Of a DNA stretch of 64,000 nucleotides, positions 29,080 through 38,500 are shown piece by piece. The stretch spans positions 1-64,000 of the forward strand of contig JAJDDP010000053.1 of the NCBI GenBank assembly GCA_029260235.1, given 5' to 3'. The DNA comes from Phycisphaerae bacterium. Lineage in GTDB: Bacteria > Planctomycetota > Phycisphaerae > UBA1845. The notes under the pieces are model-generated. The model was given only the letters and a program-made list of their open reading frames with translations. It was not told the DNA's origin and made no database searches. Numbering within the stretch: the stretch's first letter is position 1; each line of letters opens with the position of its first letter. The translations under genes and the position numbers were made by a program.

Positions 29080-30096
29080 ATGGTTGTCGTTATGAAACCC
29101 GGATGTTCGACGGAGCAGGTAGAGCATGTTTGCGAACTGGTTCGCGAACTAGGCCTCAAGGATCATGTCATCGTTGGCACGGATCGTACGGTTATCGCAG
29201 CCATCGGCGATAAGCGAAGTGTGGACATGAGCGCCTTGGAGACAGCCCCGATGGTTGATCGCATGGTGCCTATCTTGGCCCCCTACAAAGTCGCCAGCCG
29301 CGAAGTCAAGCAGGAGAAGTCGGTCATCCCCATCGGTTGCGGTGCCAGCGTCGGTGGAAATAAGATCGCAGTCATCGCCGGCCCTTGCAGCGTCGAGGAT
29401 GAGGGACAGTTGATGGCCGCTGCCCATGCAGTTAAGCAATCTGGAGCGGTGGGACTGCGCGGCGGTGCGTTTAAACCGCGGACCAATCCTTATAGCTTCC
29501 AGGGGCTTGGCGAAGAGGGATTGAAACTCCTAGCCAAAGCGCGGGACGAGACCGGCTTGGCAGTAGTGACCGAAGTGATGAGCATTGACCATGTTGACAT
29601 GGTGGCTGAGTACGCAGACGTGCTGCAAATTGGCACGCGGAACATGCATAACTTCAACCTGCTGATGGCCATCGGCAAGACCAAGAAGACGGTGATGCTC
29701 AAACGCGGTTGGTCAGCCACGCTCGATGAATTCCTGCTTGCGGCTGAATACATCATCAACGAGGGCAACCCGAACGTGATCCTCTGCGAACGAGGTATCC
29801 GCACGCATGAAAGCTATGTACGCAATACTTTGCCGTTGGCCATCATTCCCGCTGTTCGGCGAGAATCTCACCTGCCCATGGTCATCGATCCGTCGCAGGG
29901 CACGGGCCACGCCTATATGGTGCCGGATATGTGCCTCGCGTCCATCGCCGCCGGTGCCGACGGACTATTGGTCGAGGTCCATCCCGACCCAGAACACGCT
30001 ATGACCGACGGTGCCCAGTCGATCACGCCGCAAGTATTTCAGGAAACAATGCAAAGCTTAGCCAAGATAGCCGCGGCTGTTGACCGCAGCACATAG
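29080..30096 (+). CDS. aroF: 3-Deoxy-7-phosphoheptulonate synthase (DAHP synthase)
   Basis: First enzyme of the shikimate pathway, condensing phosphoenolpyruvate and erythrose 4-phosphate. The 338-residue protein is of the type I-beta form: a ferredoxin-like regulatory N-terminal domain (about 1-70) and a TIM barrel with GPCSVED, RGGAFKPRTNPYSFQG, the KRG segment, and DPSQGTGH near the end. GAAGGA lies 9 bases before the ATG. Upstream, TTGATT (28970-28975) and TCTACT (28993-28998) with a 17-base spacer form a weak promoter candidate. It converges with the following gene with only 5 bases between. Confidence 0.95.
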   Translation: MVVVMKPGCSTEQVEHVCELVRELGLKDHVIVGTDRTVIAAIGDKRSVDMSALETAPMVDRMVPILAPYKVASREVKQEKSVIPIGCGASVGGNKIAVIAGPCSVEDEGQLMAAAHAVKQSGAVGLRGGAFKPRTNPYSFQGLGEEGLKLLAKARDETGLAVVTEVMSIDHVDMVAEYADVLQIGTRNMHNFNLLMAIGKTKKTVMLKRGWSATLDEFLLAAEYIINEGNPNVILCERGIRTHESYVRNTLPLAIIPAVRRESHLPMVIDPSQGTGHAYMVPDMCLASIAAGADGLLVEVHPDPEHAMTDGAQSITPQVFQETMQSLAKIAAAVDRST

Positions 30097-30101
30097 CGCG
30101 A

Positions 30102-32138
30102 TCAGTTGCCCAGGGCCACCGCAAGCGCTCGTTGGATGTCTTGGCGATCAGGCGCAAGCTCTGCCGCCCGCCGCAGTACTTTGGCCGCTTCGTCCATTCG
30201 GCTAGTGTTCAAATAGAGCACGCCGAGGTTGAACATGGCATCCGCATAATCAGGCCGGTGTCGGAGAGCTTGCCGGTAGGAGCGAGCAGCCTCGGCCATC
30301 CGCCCCACGGCCATCCAGGTGTTTCCCTGATTCAGGTGCGCTTCGGGCAGCGTCGGATCGATGGCCAACGCCTTCTCAAATAGCTCCAGCGCTGATCGAA
30401 CCTCTCCTTGCTGAGCCAAAACCATCCCCAGCCCATTGAGCGCGAGCGGATCAGATGCGTCGCGCGCCACTGCCTTTTCAAACTCGATCTTCGCCTCGGC
30501 AAGCATCCCTTGCTTCGCTAAGGCATCAGCCAAACCTCGATACGCGCCAGCGTAGCTTGGATCCCCTTGGACGGCCTTGACGTAGTGCTCCTTGGCGCCC
30601 GCGTAGTTGCCGAGTTTCATCAAGGTACCGCCCGCAGCCAGGTGAGCATCGACATTGTTTGGCTCCAAGACCAGCGCTTTGCCGATCTCGATTAAGTCCT
30701 CCTCGTAGCGACCTTGGGCTGCCAAGGCTGCTCCGTGATTGGTGTAGGAAACCGGGCTTGGATTGCGAGGGTGGTGCATAGGCCAATTGCAAAACAACCC
30801 GGCAACCAAGGCACATCCCCCAGCGGCTAAAATGGGGCGAAACTGCCCACCGCGAATCAACGGCACGCAGCGGATCAGACCCGCCGCTGCAAACATCATC
30901 AGCACCGGCACCAGCCCGAAACGATACCGAGCAAACACCACGAAGGCGGTTACCGACAGAGAGGTGAGCCCAAGCCAGCCGTACAGCAGCCACAAGCCCT
31001 TGCGCCGAGACCAAGTCAGCAACAGGCCGACCGCTGCCAAAGGGCATAGAACGCCGAAGTGCCACACTGCGTCTAGCCAATGCAATAGTCGCGAATGCTG
31101 GTGATAGAGATAGTAGTCCTCGGTATCGAAGGCTTCGTAGGCTCCCCAGGTCATCGCCCACTTCTTGCCCGTCAAGAGAAGCCAATCGGCTGGGTCGTCT
31201 TTGATGTATGCCCATGTGCTGCGGAGGTAGTAGTCGGATACCTCCGTCGGTGATAACTTGCGACCCTCGGCTAACTCAGCCGCTTGACTCCAGCCGTCTT
31301 GCTCAGTCTCGGCCGAAGCCCGACCCCGCTGCGAAGGAAGGTAAGATCCGGTGCCTTGCGGATGGTGACCCATTGCAAAGTTCTGCCCCAAATTCGGCGT
31401 GGTGAGAACGAATTCGCCGGTCACTTTCCAATTGCGCAGCGCCCAGGGGCTAAGAGCAACCACCAAACCCACTGTCAGCCCTACTAGGCCGATGCTTCGT
31501 GTCTTAGATGCAGTCGAGATTCCCCCCTTGCTTGGAGCAAACCAAGTCCAGGCTGCGAGCAAGGGAACTAAGGCCATCGTATTTTGCCGCGCGAGGATCA
31601 AACCGCCGGCCACAAACCCAGCAAGGCCGCAGCGGACCAGCGCTTTCCGTTTGGCGCAAGAGGCCAGTATTGAGAGGAGCGCGCAACTCAAGAATAGGGC
31701 CAAGCTAGTCTTTTGAATCAGGCCATCGAAGAACAGCGCCGGCGGATAAAGCGCCAACATGATCGCCGAGATCAGAGCGGTGCGCTGATCGAAGAATGAC
31801 CGGGCGGCGAAATACAGCATGAGGCAAGCGGCGGTGCCCATGAGCATCTGGACCAGTCGAGGCCACCACAAATCATGGCCCATGATGCTGTACACACCGG
31901 CCAACCCATAGGCGTAGAGCGGCGCGTGAACAAACTTCGATGACCCCAGCCAGTCACCGGCTGCGATCTCCACGGCACGCTGGTCATAAATGCGGGCATC
32001 GGAAACGGGGTAATCGAAGAACCCGATGGACCGAATCTCTTCGAGGTAGACTAGGCGCAGGCCCAGCCCAACCAGGAGCACCGCCATCAGACACGCCCAA
32101 TGCGGCAGGGGCCAAGAAGGGTTGTCTTTCTCGGACAT
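30102..32138 (-). CDS. GT39-like membrane protein with C-terminal TPR repeats
   Basis: A 678-residue integral membrane protein. The first 450 residues contain roughly ten transmembrane segments with an early acidic motif (VSDARIYDQRA) placed as in the first outer loop of PMT/ArnT-type (GT39/GT83) glycosyltransferases. These use polyprenyl-phosphate sugars to modify proteins or lipids. From about residue 465 there are six or seven TPR units (for example AHLAAGGTLMKLGNYAGAKE and AHLNQGNTWMAVGRMAEA), probably outside the membrane. It is divergent from the CRTAC1-like gene. Sugar and acceptor are unknown. Confidence 0.8.
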   Translation of the reverse strand: MSEKDNPSWPLPHWACLMAVLLVGLGLRLVYLEEIRSIGFFDYPVSDARIYDQRAVEIAAGDWLGSSKFVHAPLYAYGLAGVYSIMGHDLWWPRLVQMLMGTAACLMLYFAARSFFDQRTALISAIMLALYPPALFFDGLIQKTSLALFLSCALLSILASCAKRKALVRCGLAGFVAGGLILARQNTMALVPLLAAWTWFAPSKGGISTASKTRSIGLVGLTVGLVVALSPWALRNWKVTGEFVLTTPNLGQNFAMGHHPQGTGSYLPSQRGRASAETEQDGWSQAAELAEGRKLSPTEVSDYYLRSTWAYIKDDPADWLLLTGKKWAMTWGAYEAFDTEDYYLYHQHSRLLHWLDAVWHFGVLCPLAAVGLLLTWSRRKGLWLLYGWLGLTSLSVTAFVVFARYRFGLVPVLMMFAAAGLIRCVPLIRGGQFRPILAAGGCALVAGLFCNWPMHHPRNPSPVSYTNHGAALAAQGRYEEDLIEIGKALVLEPNNVDAHLAAGGTLMKLGNYAGAKEHYVKAVQGDPSYAGAYRGLADALAKQGMLAEAKIEFEKAVARDASDPLALNGLGMVLAQQGEVRSALELFEKALAIDPTLPEAHLNQGNTWMAVGRMAEAARSYRQALRHRPDYADAMFNLGVLYLNTSRMDEAAKVLRRAAELAPDRQDIQRALAVALGN

Positions 32139-32245
32139 CGCTGCTTTGTTACCCGTTGGAGCGATCCTTGGTCAAGGGCAGCCGCAGACTTCGGCGGAAA
32201 TCGCCGGCGCTTGATTTTGCTCGACTGGCAAGTTACCAGGGATGC

Positions 32246-34036
32246 ATGATCCTTAGTCCTTCTAGAATTGTCATTGGAATTTTCTGGCTCTTAGGCCCTG
32301 GCCCGGCCTCGGCCCAGCCGACATCTGCCCCGGCAGAAGAGCTGCAAAACCGCGTCGACGCCCTAACTGCTTTGGCGAACCCAACCAAGGACGATTGGCC
32401 AACCGAGGCGTGGCAATCTCGGGCCAAGCATCGGCTCCAGGATCTTGCTGAGGCGATGATCCAACGATTCAACTCGAAAGAGCTTCTCGACAAGGGCCTT
32501 GGCTGTTTCTCGCCAGATGCTCGGATCGCCAATCTGCGACCTGCCGGCGGACAAGTCAGCGAGGTGCCCGGCTGGCGGGTCCGGCGATTGGCGCTGGCCG
32601 ACATAGCTGCCCTGCCTTCTGGTCCCCCAGAAGCTGGTAGTCATTTCATTCGCCTGCCCGAGCTGCTCAAAGGCCTCGGATCGGGGCCGGCGCTTCATGT
32701 TGTTTTCAAAATCATCTCCATCTCGCCCTTGTCAAACCAACGATTCACTACGACGGTGCTCGTAGAAATCGCATCAGGCCACGAGGGCGCTGCTATCCAA
32801 CGGAATGCGACCTGGGATGTTGACTGGCTCGGCGAATCTACAACCGCCGACCCGCTGATCACCGGCATCCGCCTGACGCGCTACGAGGAGGCCACTACAA
32901 ATCAACCCACATTTGTCGACGCAACCCGGGCGGTGATTACCGATGCCGCAACATGGCACCCGCATCTCAGCCATGGAAGCGACTATTGGCATGGCCGACT
33001 CGACGCCATTGGCGAAATGAACCTCATGGGTCATGAAGGCCTAGCCATCGGGGACGTCAACGGCGACGGGCTTGATGATCTATACGTCGCCCTGGGAAAC
33101 GGGCTGCCCAACAAGCTATTCATCCAACAGATTGACGGAACTGTCCATGAAACCGCTCATCAGGCAGGTGTCGATTGGCTGGACGCGACCAAGGGCGTGC
33201 TGCTGGTGGATTTGGACAACGACGGCGATCAGGATCTTCTCTGCGCCATCGGGCCGACGATTGTCTATTGCCAGAACGATGGCAGCGGACGATTCACACC
33301 GACCAGGTCACTCAAAGCAGGCTCACCCGCATCCTTCTATTCGCTGGCGGTTGCGGACTACGATCAGGATGGCGATCTGGATATCTATGCCTGCCGCTAC
33401 GTCAAGCAGCGCTACGGCCTGAGCGTTCCCATGCCCTTGCAGGATGCAAACAACGGCCCGTCTAACCATCTCTTGCGGAACGACGGCCCAGAGGGTTTCG
33501 TAGATGTCACCCGCGTGGTCGGACTGGGCGTCAACAACCGTCGCTTCAGCTTGTCAGCCACTTGGATCGACTATGACCAGGATGGCGACGTGGACCTCTA
33601 TGTCGCCAACGATTTTGGCCGCAACAACTTGTACCGCAATGACGAAGGGCGCTTCACCGATGTAGCCGATCAAGCGGGCGTTGAAGACCAAGCGGCCGGC
33701 ATGGGGGTGACCTGGTCGGATTTCGATTTGGACGGCGACTTCGATCTATATGTAAGCAACATGTATTCCTCAGCCGGCCGGCGGATCGCGACTCAACAGC
33801 GTTTCATGGCCAACGATGCACCGGATGATCGACTCGGCGTTTACCGGCACAGTTTGGGCAACACGTTGTTGGTCAACGCGGGCGACGGGTCATTTGGAGA
33901 CCACAGCGACGACGCCGGCGTGAGGATGGGGCGATGGGCGTGGGGATCGCTCTTTGCCGACATCAACAACGACGCCTTCGATGACTTGATCGTGCCCAAC
34001 GGGTTCTTGACCAATGACTACAAGGACGACTTGTGA
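32246..34036 (+). CDS. CRTAC1-like FG-GAP protein, N-terminal part up to the in-frame TGA
   Basis: From ATG 32246 (AGGGA upstream) this part encodes 596 residues: a signal peptide (IVIGIFWLLGPGPASAQ), an alpha/beta region of about 240 residues, then FG-GAP/VCBS propeller repeats with Ca loops such as DVNGDGLDDLY, DLDNDGDQDLL, DYDQDGDLDIY and DYDQDGDVDLY. It stops at TGA 34034-34036, in the middle of the propeller, just after FLTNDYKDDL. The same frame continues directly with the rest of the domain, so I read the two parts as one gene of 1047 codons (32246-35389). The TGA is either selenocysteine, a nonsense mutation or a sequence error. Confidence 0.85.
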   Translation: MILSPSRIVIGIFWLLGPGPASAQPTSAPAEELQNRVDALTALANPTKDDWPTEAWQSRAKHRLQDLAEAMIQRFNSKELLDKGLGCFSPDARIANLRPAGGQVSEVPGWRVRRLALADIAALPSGPPEAGSHFIRLPELLKGLGSGPALHVVFKIISISPLSNQRFTTTVLVEIASGHEGAAIQRNATWDVDWLGESTTADPLITGIRLTRYEEATTNQPTFVDATRAVITDAATWHPHLSHGSDYWHGRLDAIGEMNLMGHEGLAIGDVNGDGLDDLYVALGNGLPNKLFIQQIDGTVHETAHQAGVDWLDATKGVLLVDLDNDGDQDLLCAIGPTIVYCQNDGSGRFTPTRSLKAGSPASFYSLAVADYDQDGDLDIYACRYVKQRYGLSVPMPLQDANNGPSNHLLRNDGPEGFVDVTRVVGLGVNNRRFSLSATWIDYDQDGDVDLYVANDFGRNNLYRNDEGRFTDVADQAGVEDQAAGMGVTWSDFDLDGDFDLYVSNMYSSAGRRIATQQRFMANDAPDDRLGVYRHSLGNTLLVNAGDGSFGDHSDDAGVRMGRWAWGSLFADINNDAFDDLIVPNGFLTNDYKDDL

Positions 34037-34070
34037 AGTTTCTTCTGGCGGCGCGTGGCGTCGCAATCAG
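34037..34070 (+). promoter_or_regulatory. Candidate bacterial SECIS hairpin after in-frame TGA
   Basis: Directly after TGA 34034-34036, GCGGCG (34048-34053) pairs with CGTCGC (34059-34064, one G-T pair) around the loop CGTGG. An outer CTG (34045-34047) pairs with CAG (34068-34070) across a 3-base bulge. The loop begins 17 bases after TGA and has G as its second base, both within what is usually accepted for bacterial SECIS elements. A GC-rich coding region can form such a hairpin by chance. Confidence 0.45.
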
Positions 34071-35389
34071 CTCGCAACGACCTTCGGCCTGCATACCTGG
34101 AACGAAAGCAAGAGTACCTTGCTGGATGGGCCGCCATCACCCAGCTAATGGACCAAGGGAAGTCGTGGAGCGGGCATGAACGCAATTGCAGCTACCTGAA
34201 TCTCGGGGATGGCACATTTGCCGACGTCAGTTCAGCTTCTGGACTGAATTTGGAAGACGACGGGCGTTGCGTAGCCGTCACCGATTGGGATAGTGATGGA
34301 GACTTGGACTTCTGGTTCAAGAATCGCACCAGCCCGCAACTTCGCTTCATGGCCAATGCGGGCAATCCTGGTGCTCATTATTTGGCCCTTGGCTTGGTGG
34401 GAACCCAGTGCAACCGCGACGCGATCGGCGCGATTGTTCGGGTCTACGCCGAGGGCGCGGTGCTGGTTAGAACGCTGCTGGCTGGACAAGGCTACCTGTC
34501 TCAATCGAGCAAGTGGGTCCACTTTGGCCTGGGAACTCGTTCTACCATCGACAAGGTAACCGTCACTTGGCCCGACGGCATGCTGCAAGAATGGACGGGG
34601 ATGACCGCGAACGCCCGATACCGCCTAACCCAAGCAAGCGAAGCAGCAGAACGCATCCAGCGCAAGCCCATCGCATCGTGGAAGGAACTTCCGGCTGATG
34701 TGCCTCCACCTGGCACTGCACGGATCGTTCTCAAAGAAGCCCTACCACTACCGCCTTCGATCCATGACAAATTCAAGTCGGAGCAATCATCCAATGCGTC
34801 GGTGGTCACCCTCTGGGCCGGCTGGTGTGCCCCCTGCTGGACAGAACTTGGCGACTGGGCCAAGAAGGAAGACCGCTTGGTCGCTGCGGGCATTGAAGTC
34901 TGGGCTTTGAATATCGACGCGCCCGATGGCCAAGCGGCAGCTTTGCAACAGTTTTCTGAGCAGATTTCAAGTGAGCAGATCCATGCTCAGCCGGCGGACG
35001 CTACAGTGCGGGAGTTATTGCGCGCCGTCGTGGCAGAGATCGGCCGAAAGCCGCTGAATTCCTTGCAGCTGCCAACAAGTCTCTTATTGGATGGCTTGGG
35101 ACAAGTGCAGGTGATCTACCTTGGACCGGTCAGCGCAGAGCAGTTAGGCAGAGATACAGCCGAGTACGCCCAGCAGACCAAACCGCTGCACCAGAGGACC
35201 TCATTTGAAGGGCGGTGGTTCTTCCGCACCCCCAGGCACTACGGCAGTTTGGCTGACCACCTGCAACAGGCGAATCTGGGCGAAGAAGCCGTTTTCTATA
35301 GGAACCTGCGCAAGCCAACAAAGCGACCCAGGCCAGCTCGCACCGCTACTCCACGGCCGTCAGGAAGCCTCACGCCGGGACCCAAATAG
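34037..35389 (+). CDS. CRTAC1-like protein, C-terminal part: ASPIC/UnbV and thioredoxin-like domains
   Basis: Continuation in the same frame after TGA. It resumes at once with SFFWRRVASQ, followed by the last propeller repeat (DWDSDGDLDFW), an ASPIC/UnbV domain (about 120-190 of this part, with KVTVTWPDG) and a TlpA-like thioredoxin domain with the redox motif WCAPC. If this part began on its own, the first possible start is GTG at 34055, which lacks a ribosome binding site and would leave a broken propeller. That favours read-through of the TGA. A thioredoxin domain in the same polypeptide fits a redox role outside the cytoplasm. Confidence 0.8.
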   Translation, partial: SFFWRRVASQSARNDLRPAYLERKQEYLAGWAAITQLMDQGKSWSGHERNCSYLNLGDGTFADVSSASGLNLEDDGRCVAVTDWDSDGDLDFWFKNRTSPQLRFMANAGNPGAHYLALGLVGTQCNRDAIGAIVRVYAEGAVLVRTLLAGQGYLSQSSKWVHFGLGTRSTIDKVTVTWPDGMLQEWTGMTANARYRLTQASEAAERIQRKPIASWKELPADVPPPGTARIVLKEALPLPPSIHDKFKSEQSSNASVVTLWAGWCAPCWTELGDWAKKEDRLVAAGIEVWALNIDAPDGQAAALQQFSEQISSEQIHAQPADATVRELLRAVVAEIGRKPLNSLQLPTSLLLDGLGQVQVIYLGPVSAEQLGRDTAEYAQQTKPLHQRTSFEGRWFFRTPRHYGSLADHLQQANLGEEAVFYRNLRKPTKRPRPARTATPRPSGSLTPGPK

Positions 35390-35520
35390 CCCAGTTTGCC
35401 TATGCGAGCCAACCCGCCGCACTTTTTGGCGATTATTCTGGTGACAGGCAAGGTCCGTTTGGGCTACACTCGGGGAAACCTACCTACCAACAAGTTCGGG
35501 AAAAACTGGCTGGAGTGTAA

Positions 35521-38500
35521 ATGATGCGTGTTTTGGGCCAAACCATAAGAATCTTCTTATTCTCCGTTTGTCTCGTGTCGACTCAGTCGGCCAAGCCTGC
35601 CTGGGCGGGAGCCGGAGGGGGCTGGATTGAGTTCACCGATGAGACCGCGAGTCGGCTGGTGGCTGATCCTGGCGTTGGAGTTTCAGACGGCGAAGAAAAA
35701 GACTACGCATGGGGTGACGTGGATAACGATGGGGACATCGACATCGTCTGCGTCCGCAAGCAGCCGTTCACCACGCCCGGACGGCGCACCAATGTGCTGT
35801 TCATGAACGAGGGCATCGTTGATGGCCAAGCGAAGAATGGCGTGTTCGTGGATCGCACCAGCCAGTTCATGGTCGATGCCGACGACGGAGGCCAAGGCTT
35901 CTTGGACCTGACCAACGACCGCGATGTCATTCTCGCTGATGTCAACAACGACCTCTGGCTCGACATCATCACCGTTGTGACCATCAGCGACGGTTTGCCC
36001 AAGACCATCTCCCATCCGCGCATCTACATGAACCTGGGCGAAATCGGCGGCGTGTGGCAGGGTTGTCGCTACGAAGAGGGCCGAATCCCGCAGTTGTTCA
36101 CCATTCCGGGCGGCCAAGCGGTGGCACCGCGCCTCTGCGCCATCGCAGCCGGGGATGTGACTGGTGACGGTTTCGTCGATCTATATATCGGCGACTACGA
36201 CAGTGGCGGCGTCGGCGGGGCTACACCTGAAGACCCAAACGATGATGTCAACGACCGCTTGTTGATCAACAACGGTGCTGGCTTCTTTACCGATTCGCTC
36301 GAGACGCGCATGACCGGCAACATGCTGCTTTCGGCCTTTAGCATGGCTGTCGCTATCGAAGACATGAACGGCGATGGGGCCATGGATGTGGTGAAAGATA
36401 CGGCATTGAATTTTCCCCAGCGGATTTCAATCAGCTACAATGATCCTGCCAATGTTGGTTTCTTCGATGTCTTCGATGTGATTTACAACAACGCTCCATA
36501 CCACATCACAGTTGGCGATCTGAACAACGACGGCTTGCCCGACGTAGTGGTGACCGATGATGGGCAGGATGGCTATCTACTCAATACGGGCAACGACGGG
36601 GCGGGATCCGCCCAGTTCATATCCTTCGCCTTTGACCGGTTTGGCGCCGTCGATTCCGAGTTCGGTGGCAACTCAGTGATCGCTGACCTCGACAACGACG
36701 GCTTCAACGACGTAGCCATCTGCGACATTGATGTCGATTCGCCGGGATGCAACCGTCGATTGCATCTGTATCGCAACTTGGGCGACGTGCCCAATGTCAC
36801 TCTGCAGGAACAATCTGGCTTTGAGCCCTGGACCGCCATCGGCTCTCACGACGTAGCAATCTTCGACATCGATGGCGACGGCTGGAAAGACATGTTCATC
36901 GGAACCTGCTCGGGAACGAAGGTTTGGATCAACCAGCCACCGGGCACATTGCTGTTTAGTTATCCCGACGGCATGCCCTCTACACTGACGCCCAATGTAG
37001 TGACCCAGTTCCGGGTAACTGTCACCGGCGATGGCACGACGCCGCAATCGGGCACGGGGAAACAGTTCGTGTCCATAGATGGAGGCCCGTTCGTCGAGTC
37101 AGTCATGGCCGAGGACGTACCCAACACCTATTTCATCAACTTGCCCGGCGTCGCCTGTGCATCTGAGGTGCGATATTATGTCCAGGCGGAGATGGCCAAC
37201 GCGAGCCTGGTTTCCGACCCGATCGGCGCCCCGATCAATACCTACTCAGCTCTGGCTATATTTGGCACTGAGCTGTTGATCGACGAACGATTCGAGGCCA
37301 TTACCCCTTCTTGGACAGCGACCAACGATGCTAGCTTGACAGGCGGAGCTTGGGAGCGAGTTGACCCTGTGGGCACGTTTTTCCCCTCTGGCAGCGGGTT
37401 GCTAGCCCAGCCCGAAGACGATGCTGGCGCCGGTGCAGAGACGATGTGCTTCATTACCGAGCAACACGTGGGTGGCGGCGATGCCCGGGCAAGCGATGTG
37501 GACTTTGGGCCCGCGACGCTGACTTCGCCGGTGATCGACTTGAGCGGTAGCGATGCCATCATCGAGTACGCACGTTGGCATTTCTCTGGTGTCGGCGGAG
37601 CATCCATCCCCGACGCTTTGCTGACCGAAGTGTCCAACGATGGAGTTGGCTGGACGCCGGTCCATGACACGTTTGACACCAACCGTGCCTGGGAAGTCGT
37701 TTCTTTTAGGGTCGGCGATTTCGTTACACCGACGGCCACGGTTCAGGTCCGGTTCGTAGTCGAGGATGCGTCCAACAACTCCATCACCGAATCGGGCATC
37801 GACAACTTCACCGTAACAAGGCTGCTTTGTGACTCCTGCATCGACGACATTGATTGCATAGACTCGTTGTTCTGTAACGGAGATGAAACCTGCATTGGTG
37901 GTTCGTGTGTGCCCGGCACCAATCCTTGCCCATTCGGCTGCGACGAACTAAACGACGTCTGCACGGGCTGCGGAGTTGACGCCGACTGTGATGACGGGCT
38001 TTTCTGCAGCGGCATGGAGACCTGTGTCGGCAACGTCTGCACCGCGGGAACCGATCCCTGCCCAGGGCAGCTTTGCGATGACGGCCTAGACGTGTGTGTC
38101 GATTGCCTTGATGCAACCGACTGCGACGACAGTGTGTTCTGCAACGGGGCTGAACAATGTGATGGTGGCCTGTGTGTAGCAGGGGCGGACCCCTGCCCAG
38201 GCCAATTGTGCGATGAGGGCGGGGCCGTCTGCTTTGATTGCTCCTCAGGCAACGATTGCGATGACGGGCTGTTCTGCAACGGAGTTGAGACCTGCGTGGG
38301 CGGGGATTGCATTGCGGGAACCGCTCCCTGTGCGGGGCAGTTCTGCGATGAACCGACCCAAGAATGTGTAATCGATTTACAACCCCGGATGGGGGATCCT
38401 GTGCGAAACCTCACGCCGAGCGATTTGGTGCGCTTCCTGGCTGGGCGGGTCAAATTCGATGAGGTCTTGACTGAACCGAACGGCCTGGGGCCGATCTTCA

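Noticed and set aside
32246-35389. Reading the two halves as two independent genes
   Set aside because: The second half would start at GTG 34055 without a ribosome site and in the middle of a propeller domain, while the frame is continuous apart from one TGA.
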